Assembly: GCA_911728455.2 (NCBI GenBank)
Contig: OU452240.1
Span: 7,335,352-7,399,351 of the forward strand
DNA: 64,000 bases
From: Marthasterias glacialis
Lineage: Eukaryota; Echinodermata; Asteroidea; Forcipulatida; Asteriidae
Direction: 5' to 3'
Shown: one piece after another, positions 11,601-57,917 of the stretch
How positions within the stretch are numbered: position 1 is the first letter of the stretch
Layout of the letters: each line of letters opens with the position of its first letter
Notes under the pieces: model-generated
Database searches by the model: none
What the model was told of the DNA's origin: nothing
What the model saw: the letters and a program-made list of their open reading frames with translations, nothing else
Translations under genes and position numbers: made by a program

Positions 11601-12395
11601 TCACTCTATGAGGTTCGTGGAGACGATAGCGGAACGAACCTCATAGTTCTAGGAGTAGACAGAATGTATACAGAGGGGAACAGGCACTTTGAACAATTAC
11701 AAAGTGTCGAAATCATAAAAAGTAAGCCATCTTCAGTCTTCACGTTAGGCTCGACAACGGCAACGCTACTCGTTAACTGCCATTTTTTTAGTTCGTTTGG
11801 GCATGAAATGTCCGCTTGATTTTTCTTTTTTAAAGGTCAATAATTATAAATTAACATTTTAGTTACCAAACCAATTCATCAAGAGGAATATTAAAAAAGG
11901 GGAAATCAAGTCCAACAAACAACATATCCCATTACATTTACAAAATCTAAAAAAATCCCTTGATTAATGATTTAGTAATACTAATAGAGTGTGGCAGTCG
12001 GATATGGAACCTTTTTGGGGTCTAGTCATGGTAATGGTAGGACTATCCATCATAGAGCATGGACTATCAAAGTATGAATGTACATACATGGCCGGACGGA
12101 AATGGTCTTTGTTGTCATGCAGTGAACATGTGACCATCATCAGCCATGTCAGGTGGTCAACTTCATCATCACGACATCAGTTCATTCTAATTTCTACCTC
12201 CATGATTCGATCAAGATTCGCTCGCTCAAGTCTGAATTAGCCTGGATTTTTTACACCATTATATCACTATTATTTTGAACAAAAGGTTCACTATTACTCC
12301 CTTTATGGTTATTCTTAATACTCACCAGGTTTTGAGAAGTTATTTTCACTTGTTCCTCTTATAGGAGGTCTTTTACAAACCGCCTCAGTAGCCAT
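2470..12395 (-). CDS. TMEM41B: TMEM41B, ER lipid scramblase (VTT/DedA family), seven exons
   Basis: Coding exons, 5' to 3' on the minus strand: 12395-12326, 10271-10148, 9408-9280, 8448-8355, 6629-6525, 3694-3556, 2639-2470. They sum to 831 nt (276 residues plus stop); all introns are GT-AG and phases match. One N-terminal membrane segment (about residues 38-60) is followed by a VTT (DedA-like) domain (about 107-235) with the family signature FLRITPFLPNWFIN (R190, N197, N201). The protein ends in a short basic tail. Length is close to the vertebrate protein (about 290) with a shorter N-terminus. Known role of the family: ER membrane phospholipid scrambling, acting with VMP1 in autophagosome formation and lipid mobilisation. 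It lies head-to-head with TTLL1, starts 529 bp apart. Intron 6 carries a 20-bp minisatellite and introns 1, 3, 4 and 5 carry SINE or MITE insertions. Recognised from the protein; UTRs are not defined. Confidence 0.96.
2990..3430 (+). mobile_element. Degenerate copy of the TTAACCAGTTG-ended element
   Basis: It shares the ordered blocks ACCTTTGTCC, TCGGCTCAATGG and TGTTGTCTTGACATTGT with the intact copy at 8570-9147, but no clear ends remain. It lies in TMEM41B intron 6. Confidence 0.6.
3556..3694 (-). CDS. TMEM41B: TMEM41B exon 6 (VTT signature)
   Basis: Residues 175-221: RQREHLLNYIIFLRITPFLP and onward to FFIGTFLG, the most conserved block of the family with R190, N197 and N201. Acceptor TTACAG, donor GTAAGT, exit phase 1. 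The 20-bp minisatellite starts only about 60 bp upstream of this exon, i.e. within the intron just before its acceptor. Confidence 0.97.
3753..5412. repeat. 20-bp minisatellite, about 82 copies
   Basis: Head-to-tail copies of CCATTCAAGGATGTAGCCAT or its CCACTCAAGG variant run almost without indels for 1.66 kb inside TMEM41B intron 6. Rare variants recur at fixed multiples. The ACAAAACCAT unit sits at about 4611 and 4831 (220 bp, 11 units). The ATATAGCCAT/AGGTAGCCAT pair recurs at a 140-bp offset (7 units). This shows segmental duplication inside the array. Confidence 0.97.
6091..6423. mobile_element. MITE-like element with ATTCATAAATACCCC ends
   Basis: ATTCATAAATACCCC at 6091-6105 and its inverted counterpart GGGCATTTATGAAT at 6410-6423 bound 333 bp of unrecognised sequence in TMEM41B intron 5. 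No target duplication is seen. Confidence 0.5.
6424..6493. repeat. Hairpin, arms about 25 bp
   Basis: GGAATAAAAGAGTAGTGACT and its near-complement AGTCACCACCCTTTTATTTCC flank a central ACGGCCGT. It abuts the MITE-like element on its left, ending 32 bp before the exon 5 donor side of TMEM41B. Confidence 0.6.
6525..6629 (-). CDS. TMEM41B: TMEM41B exon 5
   Basis: Residues 140-174: CSAIGASNCYLISYLVG then KYIPEKVESWSKT. This is the small-residue GxxxCY segment of the VTT domain. Acceptor CTGCAG, donor GTGAGT, phase 0 at both ends. Confidence 0.95.
6741..7211. mobile_element. MITE with imperfect 20-bp TIRs
   Basis: TAATGCCACGTTCTCATTGG on the left and TAAAGCCGTGTTCACATTGG read inward from the right agree at 16 of 20 positions. 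The interior has repeated TTAGTTTACC and GGTAAACTAACC motifs in both orientations. TMEM41B intron 4. Confidence 0.65.
7300..7620 (+). mobile_element. tRNA-Leu-like SINE, subtype I
   Basis: GTGTCATGGCCGAGTGG A-box region, ACTCAAG anticodon-like loop and GGTTCGAATCTC B box are closed by TGACAC. A body follows (CTTCGGATGGGACATAAAGC and GCACGTAAAAGAACTCAGTG) that matches 20950-21362 and 51905-52232 on the minus strand. TMEM41B intron 4. Confidence 0.85.
7949..8297. mobile_element. TTAA/AGCCCCAGC MITE family, degenerate copy
   Basis: The left end reads TTAAAGCCTCAGCTCAACAT and the right end ATGTTGAGCTGGG. Internal blocks match the intact copy at 56630-56968. It ends about 50 bp from the TMEM41B exon 4 donor. 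Confidence 0.7.
8355..8448 (-). CDS. TMEM41B: TMEM41B exon 4
   Basis: Residues 108-139: FLQTFAIPGSIFLSILSGFL and onward, the start of the VTT domain. Two AGs lie 7 nt apart at the 5' edge (TTTAG then TTTACAG). Only the upstream one keeps the frame and restores the FLQ residues. Donor GTAAGT, exit phase 0. Confidence 0.95.
8570..9147. mobile_element. TTAACCAGTTG-ended non-autonomous DNA element
   Basis: TTAACCAGTTG at 8570-8580 and the inverse CAACTGGTTAA at 9137-9147 bound a 578-bp element in TMEM41B intron 3. Related copies: 17492-18159, 18253-18835 (inverted), 25865-26103, 15440-15580, 2990-3430 and a scrap at 46285-46350. No long frame for a transposase is present. Confidence 0.75.
9280..9408 (-). 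CDS. TMEM41B: TMEM41B exon 3
   Basis: Residues 65-108, including KLPRDIEDAKALGRVLSRY, the conserved luminal/loop block before the VTT domain, then the start of the next membrane segment (VLVAFFITYI). Acceptor CCCCAG, donor GTATCC (non-consensus beyond GT), exit phase 2. The donor was fixed by requiring continuity with FLQTFAIPGS in exon 4. Confidence 0.92.
9409..10147. other. TMEM41B intron 2, unannotated
   Basis: Ordinary AT-rich intron with no repeat family I can recognise; the 90-codon open frame within it has no supporting feature. Intron 1 outside the repeat copy (10272-11079, 12019-12325) likewise shows nothing. Confidence 0.5.
10148..10271 (-). CDS. TMEM41B: TMEM41B exon 2 (first membrane segment)
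   Basis: Residues 24-65. An acidic/proline stretch leads into the hydrophobic segment FIILAVIFLAALCFMTFVYY and then SFPQLD, matching the FPQL motif of the family. Acceptor TTCAG, donor GTAAGT, exit phase 2. Confidence 0.95.
11080..12018. mobile_element. Inverted-repeat element, copy A (GTATCCGGCTGCCACT ends)
   Basis: The left end CCGTATCCGGCTGCCACT (about 11086) is mirrored by GTGGCAGTCGGATATGG (about 11992). It shares its body with copy B at 13240-13724 on the other side of the divergent promoter. It is interrupted by the 515-bp element at 11143-11657. TMEM41B intron 1. Confidence 0.75.
11143..11657. mobile_element. Mutator-type MITE, long TIRs, 9-bp target duplication
   Basis: TIRs of about 150 bp (11143-11298 and about 11505-11657) begin TACTCCTAGAACTA and differ by few substitutions plus one 6-bp ACATGT insertion in the left arm. 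They are flanked by GACAGAATG on both sides (11134-11142, 11658-11666). The same site without the element is seen in copy B near 13379 (ACAGAATGTATACAG). A 9-bp duplication and long TIRs are Mutator (MULE) features. Confidence 0.85.
12326..12395 (-). CDS. TMEM41B: TMEM41B exon 1 (start codon)
   Basis: Residues 1-24: MATEAVCKRPPIRG followed by a polar stretch, a cytosolic N-terminus with little conservation. ATG at 12395-12393; donor GTGAGT directly after CCTG, leaving phase 1. This start was chosen because it is the Met that opens the frame joining cleanly to exon 2 and it lies at the divergent promoter. Confidence 0.85.
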
Positions 12396-50863
<38,468 letters not shown>

Positions 50864-50959
50864 TCCAACACTAACAGGGCTGGTGAATTACTAAGTACTG
50901 ATGTTTTTAATTTACACCTAAAAATTATCATAAAATATTTCAGTTGGACTTTTGTTGTT

Positions 50960-51297
50960 GTGCCTTTCAGTATATTTTTATATGATTTATTTTCTTGAAA
51001 AGTAATGGTCTTCAGGAACGCCCACAAAAATAGGTCACTTGCTGACATGGCTGGATTCCTTCTGTGCATGAGTTATTCAAGAGGACAATTGTTCCTGGAC
51101 GGGGTCGCCAAAGGAATGACAAATATGTGTTCTTTCTTTTCAGAAATTCACTCATGAATATATATTACGTAATGCATGTGACGATGTCACAGAAAATACT
51201 CCAGCCATGTCAGCAAGTAACCTATTTTTGTGGGAGTTCTTGAAGACTGTTATTTTTTAAGAAAGTAAATCATGTAAAAATATACAGGAAGGCACAA
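50960..51297. repeat. Inverted repeat in the TTLL1 3' flank/UTR
   Basis: Arms 50960-51065 and 51188-51297 share TGCCTTTC.GTATATTTTTA, CCCACAAAAATAGGT and ACTTGCTGACATGGCTGGA in inverse orientation at roughly 85% identity. They begin 97 bp after the TTLL1 stop and lie before the first AATAAA (51345-51350), so they should be transcribed in the 3' UTR. Confidence 0.8.
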
Positions 51298-51847
51298 AAT
51301 GATTTTTCTCAAATGAATTATTGTATATTAACTATAAGGTGTAAAATAAAAACATAGTAAAAACTAAGTAATCCACCAAACCTTTAACGCCTTAATTCAA
51401 ACTGCAGAGGGTATACATAATTGTCTTGCTTAGCACAAGTCCTCAGGTAACAGTCTTAAAAAAGCATGTAATGTTTACAGTTTGTAACCAGTTTTGTTAA
51501 GCAAAAAAAAAGTGAATAAAGCATAACACTGTTGGCCCTGGATGAAGTATTGTACTAAGTGTTGGCAGGAAGTACCATATGGAACCAAAACTAGAAACAA
51601 TACCTTGTGTGGAGTATTTTGTCATGAGAACTTGACTTGGTTACTGCAGGTGCTGGTTTATATTCCCAGGCCAGGATAAAATGACAAGGCCTTGGTAAAG
51701 ACACATTGTAGTTATGTTTATATACAGTGTACTTTATGTGATGAATTAGAACCATTCTATGTGTAGTTGGTTCTCCCTTATCATGCTTATCATGCAGCAG
51801 CCATCTTGAATTCCTTTGTACAATTTGGATTGTAGATACCAATCTAT

Positions 51848-52232
51848 TCCAACATTAACAATAATAATAATAATAATAACAATAATAATAATAATAATAG
51901 TAATAATAATAGTAATACGCAGTTCTTATAATGCGCTTTATCACACCCGAAGGGCGTCTCAAAGCACTCAGTGTTTTTTCCTGCAAGATATGCTATTGCT
52001 ATGTTTTTAAGTACCGTATGAGACCTGTTCCTTTACAAGGTGCTGTGGCGCAATCTGCAGCCGATCCCCTTCTCTTTGTGATTAATGCACTGGGTTCTTT
52101 TTCTGTGAACACAGCACATGGCTTTACAGCTTTACGTCCCATACCACTGGGACTCAATCCCACACTCTGCTGATCAGAAAAACCAGAGCTGGAGTCCGAT
52201 GTTCTTATCCGCTCGGCCACGACAGGCCACTG
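51848..52232 (-). mobile_element. tRNA-Leu-like SINE, subtype I, with (AAT)n tail
   Basis: Minus-strand copy ending in (ATT)n at 51858-51917, tail TATCACACCCGAAGGGCGTC at 51940 and head reversed near 52200-52230 (GCTCGGCCACGACA). Confidence 0.88.
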
Positions 52233-52564
52233 AGTGATTTTTCCTGAGTAGCCCCTTTGGCTTGTAAGCTGTATAGTTGTAACTAGCCCGCATAATTGTT
52301 TTCAGTGTGATGTTTTCATGTGAAATAAACATAGTTTCAAACTAGAAAGGTTGCTACATTTGAACTAACCTGCTACACATTTAAGTGACCGAAGAAGTAA
52401 GATTGACTAACCTGCAGCTTGACTGCTGATGACTTAATGAGGAATGATTACGGTTGTAAGAGTCGTTTTCTTTCTTAATTTTCTTTATTTGCCTCTTAAT
52501 AAAGGTGTCATGGACTCCAATTTAGTCAGTGTCAAATATTATTATTTTACAAATATTACTGTAC

Positions 52565-52945
52565 AATTAAGTAATAATATTAATAATAATATTAATAACC
52601 AGTTTTTATATAGCGCTTTATCACAGCCCAAAGGCCGTATCAAAGCGCTTTGACATTACTACCCCTGGTCACTGGGCCATTTATTTCATTCCTTAAACCA
52701 TCTCAGCTCCCTGGGGAGTACACAGCCCGTGCTGCGAGTAACCGCGCTCCAAGCTAATCATTCACATGAACCATCTCTGCCCTCACAGGTACCCATTTAC
52801 TCCTGGGTGGAGAAAAGCAATTACACAGTAAAGTGTCTTGCTCAAGGACACAAGTGTCACAACCGAGATTCGAACCCACACTCTGCTGATCAGAAACAGC
52901 AGAGCTTGAGTCCGGTGCTCTTAACCGCTCGGCCACGACACCCCA
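52565..52945 (-). mobile_element. tRNA-Leu-like SINE, subtype II
   Basis: Tail TATAGCGCTTTATCACAGCC at 52609, body with CTCCCTGGGGAGTACACAGC, head reversed with GATTCGAACCCACACTCTGC and GCTCGGCCACGACA ending 52940. Same subtype as 1459-1745. Confidence 0.88.
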
Positions 52946-53782
52946 TGTACTGTAACTAAGTAGAAGATCCCAGACGAAATGATCAGTGCTTATACAAAAA
53001 CATTATCGTGAGTACAAAGTTAATTTAGTTATCAAAGTATACAGTGGGCATCTTAATATGATATTTTTCAAAAATTATTTGAGATGAGGATCAATGTAAA
53101 TCTGTCACACAAGGGCCGGCATGATGCTTATCCAGACTTCACTAATTACAGTCGGTCAAAGTTTGAAAAATTAGCAACAAGTGTCCCTTACTCTATCTTA
53201 GTCTTTTATTTTTTGTGAAACCAAAGAGTTGAAGAGTAGTTTTGTTGAAATACCGAAGGATACAGTTTATACTTTAACAAGTTTGTAATTAATGTTGTAT
53301 TATTCTTCAATGACATAATAAATAAGTGACAAAATTCACTAGTTTTTTCCTATCCTCATTTCCTTTGATGCAGTGCTTGTGGCTTTCAACCTGCCATATT
53401 TAAAAACCACCTCTTTCTGCCATTGTTGATTTTTGTTTTGTAAATGTTTGAGCAGCAGAGTTATTGATCTTCATTGAATTTACAACTTTGCATGTACTGG
53501 TACATTTGTGCAATAGTTTGATCTAACTAAACTTTACAACTGACCACTTTATAAACAGGGTTGATAGAGACTATAAAGTGTCTCAAAACTGTTTGTCATA
53601 TTTGCATGGAGGTAAATCGAGGCAGAAAACTGCATCCATGCTACTTTGTATAATAAGTGTTTATAGAGAATTACTTTATGTAGTGTAAATACTTGATGTG
53701 TAGATTTGTACATAATTGATTCATGCAATGTTGTGGACTCCACTGCATGGGTTTTGAAATAAAAAGTTGAAAGTGAAACTAA
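52946..53782. other. Intergenic, TTLL1 downstream
   Basis: No feature recognised. 54300-56625 is likewise unannotated AT-rich DNA, apart from a poly(C) run near 55937 and a (GT)n near 55989. Confidence 0.5.
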
Positions 53783-54003
53783 CTGCAGCTGCATATTTTA
53801 TGATAATGAGATCTTTTCATAATACATGTAGCTTTGGAATGGAGCTTCACTGATGTGTTGCTTTGTGGTAGAGTCATTCTTGCATATAAAAAGTTGAAAG
53901 TGAAACTAACTGCAGCTGCATATTTTATGATAATGAGATCTTTTCATAATAGCTTTGGAATGGAGCTTCAGTGCTGTGTTGCTTTGTGGTAGAGTCAGTC
54001 ATG
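53783..54003. repeat. Tandem duplication, about 105-bp unit
   Basis: Two copies starting AAAAGTTGAAAGTGAAACTA differ by a few substitutions and by ACATGT present only in the first copy (53823-53830 reads TACATGTA where copy 2 has TA). Confidence 0.93.
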
Positions 54004-54144
54004 CAAAAAAACACTATTTCTTCTTGTTGCTGTGTAAACACATAGTAAACCATTCCCCTTATCATTCCTACAGTGCTCCAAAAATCAACTTCATTGTTGA
54101 GTCTGTTGGACCATATGGACTAATCCCAGCAGTTTGATCATGGT

Positions 54145-54299
54145 CGTTTACACCACCACAGCTATGACGTCGCACACGCGCGTCAGCGCACACGCACTGT
54201 GATCCTCCATGCTGATTGGTACATGTATATATATGCAGATGACACGCTACTATTGGGTCGCCCATGAGTGCGACGGCCATAGCTGCGGTGGTGTAAAAC
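54145..54299. mobile_element. 155-bp MITE with ~30-bp TIRs
   Basis: GTTTACACCACCACAGCTAT on the left and, inward from the right, GTTTTACACCACCGCAGCTA, both continuing to CGTCGCAC. No target duplication is seen. Confidence 0.75.
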
Positions 54300-56629
54300 A
54301 CCTTGAATGAGCTGCTCAGATTAGACTAGATACCACTGATCATGCTTGGCGTAGGGTCAGGCACAACACCATAACCAGTTTGGAGTTGAGTTACCAATTA
54401 TGGTGTTGTATTTTGATAAGGATGGAGGGATCCTAGTAAATTATTCAAGGGTGTTTGGGGTTAAAGTAACTAATTATCACAGGTGTACATATATCCTTAA
54501 TCCCACAGCTATCGAAACACAGAAAATGTTACTTGACAAGGGTTTGGGTTTATAGTTGTACAATCATGGGTATGAAATCAAAGTTTACCACAACCACAAC
54601 CTAAATGAAACAGAAAAACTGGAAATGACATGTATTGTATACTTCAATTGAATCATGAAATAATGTTAGTCAATGGTAATAGTCCAACAAAACCAAAACA
54701 ATACCATTTCCTGTTACTACTGTTTACATGAAAACGTACTCTGGTAAAGAAAATACATCATGGTTTTTATAAAAGCATAGGCATACAGTATTTGTTTATC
54801 TCCAGTTTTCCCATATATACTGAAAAAAGGGTTATACTTTTGTTCAGATTCAAAACTAGTGCAAGGTCAACACTTTCTGATACTTTAAATCCAAATGAAC
54901 ATTTATTTTACAAAATCGGATTCCGATTTTGGTTGAGATTGACAAACCCAACACACTTGCTCTTACATGAGGCAAAAAAGCAGAAGTTTAAAAGGTTGTG
55001 TTTGCAAGAATTTGAGTAATTGGAGAAAGTTTCTCACCAGATAGCAAGGGGGTGAGTTTAGGATTCACAAAGTCTGTGTATCTTACACTACAAATAGAAA
55101 GAGAAAAATATGTAAATTTACATTTCATCTGCAAATGAACATTTAAATGCACTATACAGGATTGTTAAAGCTGAAAGTGCAGTGTTATTCATGTTCTTAC
55201 TTTGTGTGGTTCAATATACATGTACATGTGAAAATTTGGGCTCAATCTGTCGTCTGATTCAGGAGAAAATAGTGAAAAACCGTGCACACTTTTTAGCATG
55301 TAAACATTGTCCTGAATTAGATTTTAGTTAAAACCAAAATCAGCTCCATGTTGATATTTTTTAGATTTTTCAGATACAGTTTTCTCAAATATGACAGCGT
55401 ACTAGAGGGAAAGAATTTCACAGAAAAATTGGTTCTAGTATTAACTTTATAAAAATTAAGCTTTCAGACTGAAACTAATCATTAATGTTTTCATCCTTAC
55501 CAATCCTGTATAGTGGCGTTAAATATAAAAACTATGACACAATCATTTCAGGATTTTGAATAATGACAATTATTTTTCCAAAATCACTTCTGTTTAGAAA
55601 GACACACATTAGATTCTGAAGCTGCTCCAACAAAAACGTTCTAAAATTTGATAAACGTTTACAAAATAAGTACAAATGCCTTTTTGTTGTTGAATTATAA
55701 ACCAATTTATACAAAACCATTTGACTTCTTTAAAAACCTGTACAAAAATAGTTCATTTTAGTTAAGGTATTCCTATCATTTATGTAAATTAAATTAAAAT
55801 GTAAAACCTTAATGTTGTTTTAATTCTCTAAGACGTTTCCGTTGTTCAATTTCATAACAATTTGACATTTTTTAATCTCACCATATTTTAATCACACTCA
55901 CTCAACCAAGCACCAGTCCACCATTGTTATGAGGCCCCCCCCCCCCCCCCTTAAACAAATTTGTAAAAATGTAACTCATCATAACGTTTGTGTGTGTGTG
56001 TGTGTGTCAATGTTATCATGATTTGGAATGCAGCCAAACCAAATATCCTCTCCTAAGCAAAAAATTAAAAAAGTCACGACATCATTGCACGTAAATGCAT
56101 AATTGTATCACCGCCAACAAAGACATGCCTAATACGAACACTCCATGTACAATGTACATGTACATGTACACATATGTCAACTCTATAGGCAAACCATGTG
56201 GGCTGGTAACAGACTACATATACTTTTGAAAAGGTTCAGTAATTCCATTGTTAAACACAGGGCATTTTTTTTCTTCAGTCAGCTTGGAGGCAGCCAACTC
56301 AATACAATTCAGTTAGCATAGACTTTTCTCATTTAGCATATTATCACCCTAAAATAGTCATCTGAACATTTACATGCAAATGGATTGTCTTCATGGGAGA
56401 TTGCCTGGAACTAGGTGCTTGTAAATTGCCTTCATGATAACCTTTACATGTGTTGAAATTTAATGATTCTGAACAATTTGTGTATTCATTTCTAAGGTCC
56501 AGAGTACACTGTAAGCATACAACTGTGATCATAATCTAACTTACAGTATAAACTATGGTGGACATGTTATTTATTTCCATTATAGAATTTTGATTGACAT
56601 GTGCCTCATTATTTACCATTTAAAGTTAA

Positions 56630-56968
56630 AGCCCCAGCTCAACATTGGTAAACTGACTGTAAATGCTTCCATTCTTTGCACAAATCAAGATATTTGTAAT
56701 AAAACCAACCTGTTAAAATGTCAACTCATTTCGTTGTTTCGTTTGCGAGGAAACGGTAAAAATGCATTCAACAATTTTTTATGCATTCCTATAGGCAGAG
56801 TTTTCATCTCACTGAGACGAAAATTAATTTTGGATCTTATTTCATTTATTATTTAAACTAATAACACTTCAGGGAATGTTTTCTACCATCATTATATTTA
56901 TACCATGTAAAGTACATGTAAATTTGTGAATGTTATGTTTTTCTTCTTACCAATGTTGAGCTGGGGCT
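56630..56968. mobile_element. TTAA/AGCCCCAGC MITE, full copy
   Basis: AGCCCCAGCTCAACATTGG at the left and its perfect inverse at the right, flanked on both sides by TTAA (56626-56629, 56969-56972). 339 bp, no coding frame. This is the best-preserved copy and the reference for the family. Confidence 0.9.
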
Positions 56969-57325
56969 TTAATACACAATATATGTACTATGTACAGCGT
57001 GTATTGTTTTTAGACAAACTTAAGACCAAGTTTAAGGCACATTTTTGAATGATACATTTTAAAAACTGAGGAACAAACCTTGTTATACATTATGTCTAAT
57101 AATAAACAAACACTTTAGTACAAATACATGAAGCAAACCAACAATTGGTTGTCAACAGTGGAGGTACAGTGTATCCTGCTAGCTTCACTTGAAGTGAGCT
57201 TTTTTTCTGATTCCTAAAACTGCGACAGTTTTTGCAAATCCTAAACATGAATACATTTAGCTTTTTGATAATTCAATGACAAAACCTTCAGAATGTATAA
57301 AGGAAATGACTTGTTTTCACTTTAA

Positions 57326-57476
57326 AGACGCCCGCTCTTCACCATTACCTGACGACTATCTCTGTGGCACAAAACGATCATGTACTTGTACATAGTTTAC
57401 GTACAACACGTGCACAGGTCAAAGGTGATCTTTCGTGGCACAAATTTCTTTGATGCGCGTTGACGAGTTGGCGTCT
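57326..57476. mobile_element. TTAA-flanked 151-bp MITE (AGACGCC ends)
   Basis: AGACGCCCGCTCTTC and, inward from the right, AGACGCCAACTCGTC. TTAA at 57322-57325 and 57477-57480. It lies 208 bp beyond the Act1-like stop codon. Confidence 0.75.
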
Positions 57477-57688
57477 TTAAACCACTTTTCTGCAATTGAT
57501 GTCACTATAATGCGATGTCCCTACTACCTTTCATTAGGTGTCACAATCTGTCCCTTATCACCTTTGTTTCTATCATTATGTGTCACAGCATGTCCCTTGT
57601 TTATCCTTTTCTCAATCAAGAGCTGTCACAAAATGTCTTTTCGCAGCCTTACTTCTATCATGACATGTCACAAAATGTCACCAATAAT

Positions 57689-57917
57689 CTAATGACTGCT
57701 GTACACCCTTCGTTGAATTGAAATTTCTCCTTGTTTGGGGGTGCTGACTGAGTTGTCCAGAATCTTGCAGATATACTGAGTAGGTTGCTTCGGATAATTC
57801 CTTAGTAAAAGTGGAATGGAGTCACGGTCAATCCTGTCATAGTCAATAATCGGAACAAAACGAAGGTTTGTGCTCCCGTGGTCATGGAATTCTTCAGCCA
57901 TTAGATCATAAATGAAG
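57689..57917 (-). CDS. Act1-like exon 6 (SEFIR end, stop)
   Basis: Residues 405-480: FIYDLMAEEFHDHGSTNLRF then VPIIDYDRIDRDSIPLLLRN, a conserved SEFIR box, and a short tail ending before TAG. Acceptor CTCCAG. Confidence 0.9.

Noticed and set aside
57435-57721. Overlapping 85- and 68-codon frames with repeated residues
   Set aside because: Local degenerate tandem repeat (TGTCACA/TGTCCCTT) beside a MITE; no homology.
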